Below, in pieces: positions 33,741-42,528 of a stretch of DNA of 64,000 bases; position 1 is the stretch's first letter, and each line of letters opens with the position of its first letter. The DNA lies in assembly GCF_902506345.1 (NCBI RefSeq), contig NZ_LR733413.1:1652569-1716568 (forward strand), given 5' to 3'. This stretch comes from Flavobacterium sp. 9R (GTDB taxonomy: Bacteria; Bacteroidota; Bacteroidia; Flavobacteriales; Flavobacteriaceae). The translations under genes and the position numbers were made by a program. The notes beneath the pieces were generated by a model that saw nothing but the letters and a program-made list of their open reading frames with translations, searched no databases and was not told where the DNA came from.

Positions 33741-34472
33741 ATGAACACCATTGAAAACACAACCATAGGAGAATTTGTAGCGAAAGATTTTAGAACGGCA
33801 GCAGTATTCTCAAAATTTGGTATAGATTTTTGCTGCAAAGGAAATCGAACTATCGAAGAAGCAAGCGAGAAAAAAGGCGCAGATAGCCAAACCATACTTG
33901 CTGAAATTAAAGCTGTTTTAGAAAGTAAAACTGACAACAGCATTGATTTCAAATCTTGGCCATTGGATTTATTAGCTGACTATATAGAAAAGACACATCA
34001 TCGTTATGTAGTAGAGAAAACACAAGTCCTATTACCATTTTTGAGTAAACTTTGCAAAGTACACGGCGCACATCATCCGGAACTTTTCGAGATTAATGAA
34101 TTATTCATTGGGTGTTCTGGTGAATTGGCGCAACACATGAAAAAAGAAGAATTAATACTATTTCCATTTATAAAAAAAATGGTACAAGCTACACTTACAG
34201 ATGAACTCATCTCCCAACCTCATTTCGGAACAGTCGAAAATCCAATTGCAATGATGAAGCATGAACATGATACTGAAGGAGAACGTTTTAGAAAAATTGC
34301 TATGTTAACTTCTAATTACGCTCCTCCAGCTGATGCTTGCAACACTTATAAAGTAACTTTTGCTATGCTTCAAGAATTTGAACAAGACCTTCACAAACAC
34401 ATTCATTTAGAAAACAACATTTTATTTCCGGCAGCTGTTGCTCTGGAAAAAGACTTCATAGCTCAATCTTAA
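33741..34472 (+). CDS. ric: Iron-sulfur cluster repair di-iron protein (Ric/YtfE/ScdA)
   Basis: 243 residues. The N-terminal ScdA_N/DUF542 domain has KFGIDFCCKGNRTIEEA (Cys pair). It is followed by a hemerythrin-like di-iron domain with spaced His/Glu ligands: EKTHHRYVVEK, KVHGAHHPEL, AQHMKKEELILFPF, MMKHEHDTEG and DLHKHIHLENNILFP. These proteins repair Fe-S clusters damaged by nitrosative stress. Divergent from the nor operon under the same type of palindrome, so it is probably derepressed by NO. Confidence 0.94.
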   Translation: MNTIENTTIGEFVAKDFRTAAVFSKFGIDFCCKGNRTIEEASEKKGADSQTILAEIKAVLESKTDNSIDFKSWPLDLLADYIEKTHHRYVVEKTQVLLPFLSKLCKVHGAHHPELFEINELFIGCSGELAQHMKKEELILFPFIKKMVQATLTDELISQPHFGTVENPIAMMKHEHDTEGERFRKIAMLTSNYAPPADACNTYKVTFAMLQEFEQDLHKHIHLENNILFPAAVALEKDFIAQS

Positions 34473-34483
34473 TTCTTTGATTT

Positions 34484-34522
34484 GCCCCAATTACTCCTGC
34501 ATGAACTGATGGTATTTGGGGC
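34484..34522 (+). promoter_or_regulatory. Hairpin between ric and the next gene
   Basis: GCCCCAA (34484-34490) pairs with TTGGGGC (34516-34522) across 25 bases. No T run follows, so it is more likely a processing or attenuating hairpin than a full terminator. Confidence 0.5.
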
Positions 34523-34540
34523 TTTCTGTATTTAGTCATT

Positions 34541-35752
34541 ATGAAAAAATCATGGTTGATTGTTTGTTTGATTAATTTCTTTGTGGCAGCCACAATGGGA
34601 CTAATCTTACGGTGGATGTATCTTAGTCCCATCCCTTCTATAAATTTTCAATTTTTAGTTCATGGGCATTCTCATATTGCCTTGCTTGGCTGGACTTATT
34701 TATCGATTTCTTGTCTTATAATACATTATTTCATTCCAAAAAAGAGTCAAGAAAAACCTGTTTTTAATCGCTTATTTTGGACAACCGAAATTGCAGTAGT
34801 TGGTATGATGATTGATTTCCCAATAGAAGGCTATGCAATGTTATCGATTTTTTTCTCTACACTCCATATTTTTTGTAGCTATTTCTTTGCCTACAAGGTT
34901 TGGAAAGAAACAAAAAACACCAAATACCAAGAAAAAATACTACTTGACACAGCATTACTTTTTATGATATTTTCAACAATAGGAGTTTGGTGTTTAGGCC
35001 CTGCTGTGGGATTAGTGGGAAAAGCGAGTGCCTTTTATCAAATTGCCATTCAGTTTTTTTTGCACTTTCAGTTTAATGGTTGGTTTTTGTTTATAGTAAT
35101 AGCTTTGCTGCTTAGAATTAGCAACATTAAGCTAGAGAAAAAATTTTTCAATTTGTTTTACTTATGCTTTGTTCTTGGAACACTACTTACATTTTCGCTA
35201 CCTATAAGTTGGTCCCTAACCCACCCTATATTGTATTATTTAAATAATTTAGGTGTAGTTTTTCTATGTATTGCAATTTGTTATTTTATTAAAATGCCCA
35301 CCAAGGGAATCCAAACGTATTTCATTAGCAATACAAAACTTGAAAAAAAAATGTATCAGTTGGCATTTTTTTCTTTATTGTTCAAATTAGGATTACAAGT
35401 TATACTACTTTACCCTGAAATGAGTAAAACAATTCACAATATAAGGCCTTTTATAATTGGATATATTCATTTGTCAATGTTGGGAATAATTACTTTTTTC
35501 ATTCTTGCATTTTTATCCAAAAGCACCTTCTTTCATCAGGAGGCTAAAATATACAAGTTAGGTATAATCTTTATCATCATTGGATTTTGTTCAACAGAGC
35601 TTGTACTTTTTTTTCAAGGAATCTGGCAATTTTTAGAAAATGGAATTTTGCCATTTTATCCTCATCTACTTTTTGCACTAAGTATTTTTTTGCCTTTAGG
35701 AATCCTTTCTGTTACTATCAATTGTTTTCTTTGTAAAATAAAAATATTATGA
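34541..35752 (+). CDS. Twelve-helix membrane protein, haem-copper oxidase subunit I-like, in NO-stress cluster
   Basis: 403 residues, about twelve helices. Conserved-looking histidines occur in FLVHGHSHIALLGW, QFFLHFQFNGWFLF, GYIHLSMLGII and FYPHLLFALSI. The VHGHSHIALLGW segment resembles the haem-binding H-G-H motif of NorB/oxidase subunit I (compare AMHGHYAFWG), but the full catalytic set is not apparent. It overlaps the next gene by four bases and follows ric. It may bind haem and handle NO, as NnrS-type proteins are thought to do. The family was not identified with certainty. Confidence 0.7.
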   Translation: MKKSWLIVCLINFFVAATMGLILRWMYLSPIPSINFQFLVHGHSHIALLGWTYLSISCLIIHYFIPKKSQEKPVFNRLFWTTEIAVVGMMIDFPIEGYAMLSIFFSTLHIFCSYFFAYKVWKETKNTKYQEKILLDTALLFMIFSTIGVWCLGPAVGLVGKASAFYQIAIQFFLHFQFNGWFLFIVIALLLRISNIKLEKKFFNLFYLCFVLGTLLTFSLPISWSLTHPILYYLNNLGVVFLCIAICYFIKMPTKGIQTYFISNTKLEKKMYQLAFFSLLFKLGLQVILLYPEMSKTIHNIRPFIIGYIHLSMLGIITFFILAFLSKSTFFHQEAKIYKLGIIFIIIGFCSTELVLFFQGIWQFLENGILPFYPHLLFALSIFLPLGILSVTINCFLCKIKIL

Positions 35753-36198
35753 ACCATCATTTATTACTTATTATTCACTTAATGAGCGCTACTGTTTGGG
35801 TTGGCGGTCATTTGATATTGGTTGCATCTTATTTACCACGAGCCATTAAAGAAAAAAATCAAAACTATATTTTGAATTATGAAAAAAAGTATGAACCAAT
35901 AGGCATGCTGTCTTTGATATTACTTGTATTGTCAGGGATTTTAATGGCATATAAATATGGAGTGACCATTGAGCATTGGTTTGAATTTGCAACACCAATA
36001 GAAAAAATCGTATCGACTAAATTGCTTTTGTTATTTGCAACCCTACTCTTTGCTTTGAGTGCTCAATTTAAAGTACTCCCTAAACTCAATAATAACATAA
36101 AATACTTACCAGAAATGGCTTTGCATATTTTATGTGTTACAATAATTGGGATTGCAATGCTAATTTTGGGTTCCTTTGTTCGTTTTGGAGGCTATTAA
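35749..36198 (+). CDS. CopD/DUF2269-like four-helix membrane protein
   Basis: 149 residues, four helices. Helix 1 carries IIHLMSATVWVGGHLILVA, the His-rich pattern of CopD-like and related haem-binding membrane proteins. Another His lies in MALHILCVTIIG. Its ATG overlaps the preceding stop (ATGA), so the two proteins are made together and may form a complex. It precedes the Rrf2 regulator gene. Confidence 0.7.
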   Translation: MNHHLLLIIHLMSATVWVGGHLILVASYLPRAIKEKNQNYILNYEKKYEPIGMLSLILLVLSGILMAYKYGVTIEHWFEFATPIEKIVSTKLLLLFATLLFALSAQFKVLPKLNNNIKYLPEMALHILCVTIIGIAMLILGSFVRFGGY

Positions 36199-36202
36199 AT
36201 CA

Positions 36203-36210
36203 TAAATTTG
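36203..36210 (+). promoter_or_regulatory. Possible -7 element of the Rrf2 gene
   Basis: TAAATTTG matches TAnnTTTG and lies 14 bases upstream of the Rrf2 ATG. The regulator may be made both from the ric transcript and on its own. Confidence 0.4.
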
Positions 36211-36224
36211 TAAAAAAACGTGCT

Positions 36225-36659
36225 ATGTTTTCAAAAACTACTGAATACGGCATTCGAGCTGCAATTTTTGTGGCATCAGAATCGCATCAAAACAAAAGAT
36301 CCGGGCTAAAGGATATTGCTAAAAAGATAGATTCTCCAGAAGCTTTTACGGCCAAAATCATGCAAATTTTAACCAAAAACAAACTGATAGATTCTGTAAA
36401 AGGAGTCGGAGGCGGTTTTGAAATCCCAACAGAACGTTTGTCCCAAGTTAAACTTTCGCAAATAGTAAATGCGTTAGAAGGCGATCGCGTTTTTAGAGGA
36501 TGTGGTTTAGGATTAAGTAATTGTTCCGAAGAACATCCTTGCCCGATGCATGAAAAATTCAAATCAATCAGAAACGATCTTTCTAATATGTTAGAAAATA
36601 CCACCCTCGAAGAATTGACTTTGGGTTTAAAAACGGGAGATACATTTTTACGATATTGA
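36225..36659 (+). CDS. Rrf2-family iron-sulfur regulator (NsrR/IscR-like)
   Basis: 144 residues. The N-terminal winged helix (MFSKTTEYGIRAAIFVA, then VGGGFEIP wing) is typical of Rrf2. Cysteines 93, 100 and 106 (C-x6-C-x5-C) plus His109 form the cluster-binding loop: GCGLGLSN, then CSEEHPCPMH. Spacing is close to IscR (C-x5-C-x5-C, H) and NsrR. The position at the end of the ric cluster argues for an NO sensor of the NsrR type. It is the best local candidate to bind the 26-bp palindromes. ATG 36225 fixes the usual Rrf2 start. Confidence 0.88.
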   Translation: MFSKTTEYGIRAAIFVASESHQNKRSGLKDIAKKIDSPEAFTAKIMQILTKNKLIDSVKGVGGGFEIPTERLSQVKLSQIVNALEGDRVFRGCGLGLSNCSEEHPCPMHEKFKSIRNDLSNMLENTTLEELTLGLKTGDTFLRY

Positions 36660-36915
36660 TTCACTACCATGTCTCTAATTCTAAACCAATACAAATTGGG
36701 TATCTACAAAAGAAAGTATTCCTAGAAACTTGATTTCTCTTATTAGCCACTATTACTTTTGACTCTATAACAATTGCAGGGAATCTTTTTAAGTATTCCT
36801 TGCTGACGCCACTACCACACATCTTGAACTTTTGCACTCAACCTTAAGATGTTTAAAAGTTAAGTACCTTTTTTTTAATTCTACGTAAAAAAAATACGTA
36901 AAATAAATTTATAAT
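36660..36915. other. Non-coding spacer upstream of nirB
   Basis: About 256 bases with no gene. Near its right end a pair of TACGTA hexamers (36882-36887 and 36895-36900), seven bases apart, precedes the main palindrome of the nirB promoter and may be an accessory site. Confidence 0.45.
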
Positions 36916-36937
36916 TAAGTATTTATACTTATATTTG
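36916..36937 (+). promoter_or_regulatory. nirB promoter with TAAGTA-N4-TACTTA palindrome
   Basis: TAAGTA-TTTA-TACTTA (36916-36931) runs straight into TATATTTG (36930-36937), a perfect -7 element. The cobA promoter has the same two parts in the same order and spacing. The ATG of nirB is 25 bases downstream. Confidence 0.75.
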
Positions 36938-36962
36938 CTTTGTAATACTTAATTATTGAGTT

Positions 36963-39470
36963 ATGATCAAGGTAATTGTAGTCGGTAACGGCATGGTAGG
37001 ATATAAATTTTGTGAAAAATTTGTTTCAAAATCGGGGCAAGAAAATTATGCCATCACAGTATTTGGCGAAGAGCCCAGAAGAGCTTATGATCGCGTGCAT
37101 TTAAGCGAATATTTCAGTGGCAAGAGTGCCGATGATTTAGCCTTATCCACACCGGAATGGTACAAAGAGCAGAACATTGTATTGAATACTTCCGAATTGG
37201 TCACTGCACTCGACACTACCCATCGGACCATAACCACACATACTGGCAAAAATTATACGTACGATTACTTAGTACTAGCAACAGGTTCCGCGGCATTTGT
37301 CCCACCCATAAAAGGGGTAGAAAAAGAAGGCGTTTTCGTGTACAGAACTATCGAAGATTTAGATGCCATTATGACCTATGCCAAAAAGATAAAAACCAAA
37401 GGTGCTACTGAAGCTGCTGTACTTGGCGGAGGTTTGCTAGGACTGGAGGCTGCGAAAGCAGTCAGAGATCTTGGACTGAATCCTCATGTGGTAGAATTTG
37501 CCCCTCGATTAATGCCAAGACAATTGGATCAGGGAGCTAGTAATATGCTGCAAGCTAAAATCGAAGCGCTCAACATAGGTATCCATCTCAATAAAGCGAC
37601 ACAATATATTGATGGAGAAGATTGTATCAAGGGGATGATGTTTGCCAACGATGAACTACTTAAAGTAGACATGCTAGTCATATCTGCTGGAATCAAACCG
37701 CGTGACGAACTCGCAAGAGGCGCTGGATTAGTTGTTGGTAATCGTGGAGGAATTGTAGTCAATAATCAAATGCAAACATCGGATCCTTTTGTTTATGCTA
37801 TTGGAGAAGTAGCGTTATACCACAACATGATTTATGGCTTGGTCGCACCAGGTTACGAAATGGCAGACGTAGCGGCAGAACAAATACTCAAAGGTTCAAA
37901 AACGATGCGAGACACCATCGACATGTCGACACAATTAAAGTTAATTGGTGTTGAAGTGGCGAGTTTTGGTGATCCTTTCATAGAAAATGAAGAGGTGACT
38001 GCTATCGTTTACGAAAATAAATTCAACGGCATTTACAAAAGAATCAATGTCACCAAAGACGGCAAAACCTTACTTGGCGGTATTCTTGTTGGCGATTCCT
38101 CCGACTATAATGCGCTGTTTCAGATTTACAACAATGCTTTGGCTTTGCCTGCCAATCCAGAAGATTTAATACTAGGATCTCGAGGAGGCGAAAGCAACAC
38201 TATGGGTAGCGCAATGGATTTGCCTGATACAGCTGTAATCTGTTCGTGTGAGAACGTAACCAAAGGCGCCATTTGCTGTTCCATCACCGAAGGAAGTTGC
38301 GAAACTCTTTCGGATGTAGTCAAACTCACCAAAGCGACTTCGGGTTGTGGTGGCTGCAAACCAATGGTTGTGGACTTGGTAAAAGCAGCTCAAAAATCAA
38401 TTGGAAAAGAAGTAAAAGAAAACCTATGTGAGCATTTTCATTATACTCGTCAAGAACTATTTGACTTGGTGAAAATCAACAAATATGTCAACTTCTACGA
38501 AGTAATCGACCATCATGGCAACGGAGATGGCTGTGAAGTTTGTAAACCGGTAGTTGCCTCCATTTTTTCTAGTATCTATAATGATACAGCCAATAAACAC
38601 GTTACAACCCAAGACACCAATGATCGCTTTTTGGCTAATATTCAACGTAACGGTACTTACTCTGTTGTACCCCGTGTCGCAGGAGGTGAAATCACACCAG
38701 AAAAACTAATCGTCATTGGTGAAGTAGCCAAACAATTTAATTTGTACACCAAAATTACTGGTGCTCAACGTGTTGATTTGTTTGGAGCTCACGTGGGTGA
38801 TCTCCCTGAAATATGGAGAATTTTAATAGAAAATGGTTTTGAAAGTGGTCATGCCTACGGCAAATCCTTAAGAGCAGTTAAAAGCTGTGTAGGCAATGCT
38901 TGGTGTCGCTACGGTATGGACGATAGCGCTGGCTTTGCTATTGAACTCGAAAACCGATACAAAGGTATTCGTGCACCACACAAACTCAAAGGAGGCGTTT
39001 CGGCGTGTATTAGAGAATGCGCCGAGGCAAGAGGCAAAGACTTTGGCGTAATCGCAGTAGAAGGAGGTTGGAATCTTTACATCTGCGGCAATGGAGGGGC
39101 AAATCCAAAACACGCCGTACTTTTGGCCGAACAAATAGATAAAGCAACCGTTATAAAATATCTCGATCGTTTCTTGATGTACTATATCCGCACCGCTGGC
39201 CCGCTAGTACGAACTGCTACTTGGCTAGATAAGTTGGATGGAGGTTTGGATTACTTAAAAGAAATCATCATTCACGATCGCATTGGCATCTGTGAAACTT
39301 TAGAAAATGAAATGGAAAAACTAGTGGGCACTTTTGAATGCGAGTGGAAGCAAGTGCTCGAAAAACCAAGACTTTTAAAGCGTTTTAGTCATTTTGTGAA
39401 TACTGACGAGAAAGATGATGCCATAGAATTTGTTCCTTTAAGAGATCAAAAAATGCCAAGACCTTGGTAA
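36963..39470 (+). CDS. nirB: Assimilatory-type nitrite reductase large subunit
   Basis: 835 residues. NAD(P)H-dependent reduction of nitrite to ammonium in the cytoplasm. Domains in order: FAD/NAD reductase (VVGNGMVGYKF; AVLGGGLLGLEAAKAV), two BFD-like 2Fe-2S regions (ICSCENVTKGAICC with TSGCGGCKP; GDGCEVCKP), then the sirohaem/4Fe-4S core with CVGNAWCRYG (C-x5-C) and SACIRECAEARGKD (C-x3-C), GGWNLYICGNGG. Length fits the family. Sirohaem is supplied by cobA in this window. nirD follows after a hairpin spacer. Confidence 0.96.
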   Translation: MIKVIVVGNGMVGYKFCEKFVSKSGQENYAITVFGEEPRRAYDRVHLSEYFSGKSADDLALSTPEWYKEQNIVLNTSELVTALDTTHRTITTHTGKNYTYDYLVLATGSAAFVPPIKGVEKEGVFVYRTIEDLDAIMTYAKKIKTKGATEAAVLGGGLLGLEAAKAVRDLGLNPHVVEFAPRLMPRQLDQGASNMLQAKIEALNIGIHLNKATQYIDGEDCIKGMMFANDELLKVDMLVISAGIKPRDELARGAGLVVGNRGGIVVNNQMQTSDPFVYAIGEVALYHNMIYGLVAPGYEMADVAAEQILKGSKTMRDTIDMSTQLKLIGVEVASFGDPFIENEEVTAIVYENKFNGIYKRINVTKDGKTLLGGILVGDSSDYNALFQIYNNALALPANPEDLILGSRGGESNTMGSAMDLPDTAVICSCENVTKGAICCSITEGSCETLSDVVKLTKATSGCGGCKPMVVDLVKAAQKSIGKEVKENLCEHFHYTRQELFDLVKINKYVNFYEVIDHHGNGDGCEVCKPVVASIFSSIYNDTANKHVTTQDTNDRFLANIQRNGTYSVVPRVAGGEITPEKLIVIGEVAKQFNLYTKITGAQRVDLFGAHVGDLPEIWRILIENGFESGHAYGKSLRAVKSCVGNAWCRYGMDDSAGFAIELENRYKGIRAPHKLKGGVSACIRECAEARGKDFGVIAVEGGWNLYICGNGGANPKHAVLLAEQIDKATVIKYLDRFLMYYIRTAGPLVRTATWLDKLDGGLDYLKEIIIHDRIGICETLENEMEKLVGTFECEWKQVLEKPRLLKRFSHFVNTDEKDDAIEFVPLRDQKMPRPW

Positions 39471-39496
39471 AAATATAAAAAATAACGTTTCCCTTT

Positions 39497-39546
39497 AACG
39501 CTACCTCTTTCCTACCTCCTATTCATCTAGGAAAGAGTAAAGCGTT
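39497..39546 (+). promoter_or_regulatory. Long hairpin between nirB and nirD
   Basis: AACGCT and CTCTTTCCT on the left pair with AGGAAAGAG (39529-39537) and AGCGTT (39541-39546), with a small internal loop. Without a T run it is probably an mRNA stabiliser or processing site that sets the NirB:NirD ratio. Confidence 0.6.
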
Positions 39547-39563
39547 ATTTAAATCAAAAAAAT

Positions 39564-39941
39564 ATGGAAGAATTATTAAATCAATACGAAACAGTAGCTA
39601 CCGAAAATGTAAAAATTTGGTTCAAAGCAGGAAACATTAAAGATTTTCCAAGTAATAGAGGTGGCTGTATTAAATACAAAAACAAACAAATTGCTGTTTT
39701 CAATTTTGAAAGAAGAAATGCTTGGTATGCTTGCCAAAATGCTTGTCCACACAAAATGGAAATGGTATTATCGAGAGGTATGACAGGATCTGCTGACGGA
39801 GTTCCAAAAATAGCCTGTCCAATGCACAAAAAAACCTTTTCTCTTATTGACGGGAGCAACCTAAACGGAGACGATTACAAAATTGCCACATACCCAGTAA
39901 AGATTGAAGGTGACGAAGTTTTCGTTGGCTTTTTGGATTAA
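39564..39941 (+). CDS. nirD: Nitrite reductase small subunit, Rieske-type
   Basis: 125 residues. Rieske-like fold with both ligand pairs kept (NACPHKMEM and IACPMHKKTF), so it could bind a 2Fe-2S cluster; many NirD proteins have lost these residues. It partners NirB. A promoter-like TATATTTG follows at 39947-39954. Confidence 0.92.
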   Translation: MEELLNQYETVATENVKIWFKAGNIKDFPSNRGGCIKYKNKQIAVFNFERRNAWYACQNACPHKMEMVLSRGMTGSADGVPKIACPMHKKTFSLIDGSNLNGDDYKIATYPVKIEGDEVFVGFLD

Positions 39942-39946
39942 ATACG

Positions 39947-39954
39947 TATATTTG
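39947..39954 (+). promoter_or_regulatory. -7 element with an adjoining TACGTA half site
   Basis: TATATTTG overlaps the end of TACGTA (39943-39948). It resembles the nirB and cobA promoters with only one half site, and may start a transcript for the DUF4202, narX and narL genes. Confidence 0.4.
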
Positions 39955-40021
39955 GTTGATAAAAAATATTGCTTTTTCTTATTTTAAGCCGATTAAAAAA
40001 ACGTCTATAACTTCCTTTTCA

Positions 40022-40609
40022 ATGAATGTGAATCGTTTTCAAAATGCGCTACAGCGCATTGATGCTGCCAATGCAAAAGACCCCAATAAAGTTGTAATTG
40101 ATGACGCCATAGTTGCAAAAGAATTATTGTATTCTGATAGAATGCTAAACCGCTTGATGGATTTTGCTCCCGATGCATCTGAAGCCATTCAAATTGCCGC
40201 CAAAGGGCAACATATTTGCCGTTGGGAAATCGCTAGAAATTCCTATCCTATGGACCGGGTGGGCTACTTAAAATGGAGAGAAGCACTCAAAAAATTTCAT
40301 GCTTCGAAAACTACTTCAATCCTTGAAGAAGTGGGTTATGAATCTTCGTTCATTGAACGCGTTTGCTTTTTGATTGAAAAAAAATTACTCAAAAAAGATG
40401 CTGAAACCCAATTGCTCGAAGACGTAATTTGTTTGGTCTTTCTTGAATATTATTTAGAAGAGTTTATCCTAAAACACGACACAGAGAAGCTCAAAAATAT
40501 TATTATAAAAACCTGGAACAAAATGTCTGAAAAAGGACAGCAAACAGCCTTAACCTTATCTTTTTCAACGTCAAGTTTACAACTCATAAAAGAGGCATTA
40601 GACTTATAA
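40022..40609 (+). CDS. DUF4202-family protein
   Basis: 195 residues, soluble and mostly helical. Conserved-looking blocks: RFQNALQRIDAANAKDPN, ELLYSDRMLNRLMDF, AAKGQHICRWEIARNSYP and DVICLVFLEYYLEEF. This matches DUF4202, a family often found beside nitrite reductase genes; its function is unknown. The ATG at 40022 was chosen over TTG 39956 because the family begins near MNVNRFQNAL. It lies six bases ahead of the sensor kinase gene. Confidence 0.8.
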   Translation: MNVNRFQNALQRIDAANAKDPNKVVIDDAIVAKELLYSDRMLNRLMDFAPDASEAIQIAAKGQHICRWEIARNSYPMDRVGYLKWREALKKFHASKTTSILEEVGYESSFIERVCFLIEKKLLKKDAETQLLEDVICLVFLEYYLEEFILKHDTEKLKNIIIKTWNKMSEKGQQTALTLSFSTSSLQLIKEALDL

Positions 40610-40615
40610 TTGACT

Positions 40616-42427
40616 ATGAGTAGTTCAAAAAACGACACCACAATAGACTCCATTTCCTTCAAAAATTTAAGGAGATTGTATCTCTTTGCACTATTAACAA
40701 TTGCATTGACTGTTTTGGTAAGTCAGTTTATTCTACAATACAATCTCAACCGTCAATTAAGTGATTCCAAAATCATCAACACTTCTGGAAAACAAAGAAT
40801 GTTAAGCCAAAAGTTGACTAAAGAACTTTTAATCCTTCATGCTGCAACAGATCCCTCCAAAGTTGAATTGGAAAAAAAAAGGATTGATTCTATTCTAAAT
40901 AAATGGAAATTTAATCATAATACTTTAGTGTATGGCAATGAAAAACTAGGTTTTCCTGAAGAAAAAAGCGCGCTATTGAACAAATTGTATCAATCGATTC
41001 AACCCAATTTCGAAGCCATAATAGCAGCGAGCCATCAGTATTTACAAATTAAAAAAAACGAGCAAAATCCTGAGAAGCTACAGCAATTGATAACTATTAT
41101 TTTGGACAATGAACGTATTTTTTTGACCAAAATGAATCAAATCGTTGAACAATATGATCAAGAAGCTTTGGAAAAGGTAACGTTACAAAGCAAAACAGAA
41201 TATGGCATACTGCTTTTTACCCTGCTGGTATTGGTTTTAGAATTCCTTTTTATCTTTAAACCTACTAATAAAAAGATTGAGATACTAATTTCAAAACTGT
41301 TAACCTCAGAAAGAAAAGCACTTAAATTAGCTTACAATACCGAAGTTTTGAGTGAAATAAAAGAAAACTCTGTAAAAGAACTCAAATCTTTAAATTATGC
41401 TATGGAAAACACACTACTTTACTGTAGAGTAGCACCTAACGGAACTTTAATTCACATAGGAGAAAAATTTTCCAAATTATTACACTATAATAAATCCACT
41501 ACTGAACAACGTTTTTCACAAGTACTTACCGCTTCAGAAAAAGAACAGCATAGCATTGATCGTATTATTGCAGAAAAACATAGAAGCGGTTGGCAAGGAG
41601 AAATTTCCTTTACAAGTAAAGAAGACACTACCATTTGGCTGGACTTGTCTATGGTTCCTGTAACTATAAAAAAAGGAGCATCTGAGCTGTTGATTATCTG
41701 TTTTGATATAACGGAAAGAAAAAAAGCACAACAAGAAGTGGAGCGCCTTAACATTGAAAGCAGTGAGGCAAAAATCAATCAGCAAAAAATAATTTCGAGT
41801 AAAATTATCGAAAATCAAGAAAACGAACAAAATCGCATTGCCAAGGAAATTCATGACGGAATAGGCCAAATGCTAACAGGCCTTAAGTTTAGTCTTGAGA
41901 GTATCAATCTAGATGATAAAGAAAAGACCTCCCAAAAAATGGAATACCTCAAACAACTTTCTTTAGACATTATAAAAGGTGTTCGAACAGCTACTTTCAA
42001 CTTAATGCCTCCCGAATTGAGCGATCATGGCATCGTCTCATCTTTGTCCAAGTTATGCCAAGAACTATCCAAATTAACTGGGAAAAGTATTGTTTTTTAT
42101 AACAAAAGCCAGTTTGAACAGCGTTTGGACTCACTAACGGAAATTAATATATATAGACTTTCGCAAGAAGCCATAAATAATGCTATCAAATATGCTGATT
42201 CAACACACATTATTGTTCAATTATCGCATAGCACTAGCATTTTAAGCATCACGATTGATGATAATGGCAAAGGATTTGACCTACAATCTGTAGAAAAAAA
42301 GCGCAATAGCTCATCTGGAATGGGGCTTGTTTTTATGCAAGAACGAATACAATACATTAACGGGCGTATTTTTATTAACTCAATTCCTGGTGAAGGTACT
42401 CGAATTACCTTCAATATTCCTATATAG
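40616..42427 (+). CDS. NarX-like sensor histidine kinase
   Basis: 603 residues. Two membrane helices (about 20-42 and 198-214) frame a periplasmic helical domain. That domain begins IINTSGKQRMLSQKLTKELL, like the PilJ/NarX P-box where nitrate binds. A PAS domain follows (LLYCRVAPNGTLIHIG), then HisKA_3 with phospho-acceptor His413 (RIAKEIHDGIGQM), then an ATPase domain (EAINNAIKYA; DDNGKGFD; GMGLVFMQERI). It probably senses nitrate or nitrite and phosphorylates the response regulator 101 bases downstream. Confidence 0.85.
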   Translation: MSSSKNDTTIDSISFKNLRRLYLFALLTIALTVLVSQFILQYNLNRQLSDSKIINTSGKQRMLSQKLTKELLILHAATDPSKVELEKKRIDSILNKWKFNHNTLVYGNEKLGFPEEKSALLNKLYQSIQPNFEAIIAASHQYLQIKKNEQNPEKLQQLITIILDNERIFLTKMNQIVEQYDQEALEKVTLQSKTEYGILLFTLLVLVLEFLFIFKPTNKKIEILISKLLTSERKALKLAYNTEVLSEIKENSVKELKSLNYAMENTLLYCRVAPNGTLIHIGEKFSKLLHYNKSTTEQRFSQVLTASEKEQHSIDRIIAEKHRSGWQGEISFTSKEDTTIWLDLSMVPVTIKKGASELLIICFDITERKKAQQEVERLNIESSEAKINQQKIISSKIIENQENEQNRIAKEIHDGIGQMLTGLKFSLESINLDDKEKTSQKMEYLKQLSLDIIKGVRTATFNLMPPELSDHGIVSSLSKLCQELSKLTGKSIVFYNKSQFEQRLDSLTEINIYRLSQEAINNAIKYADSTHIIVQLSHSTSILSITIDDNGKGFDLQSVEKKRNSSSGMGLVFMQERIQYINGRIFINSIPGEGTRITFNIPI

Positions 42428-42528
42428 GAATTCGCTCTTTATAGTTTTGATATGTATTCTACATAATTACAAAATACGTATCTTAGCCCCAAGATTAGTT
42501 AATTTTACTTAAAAAAAAATCAATACTT

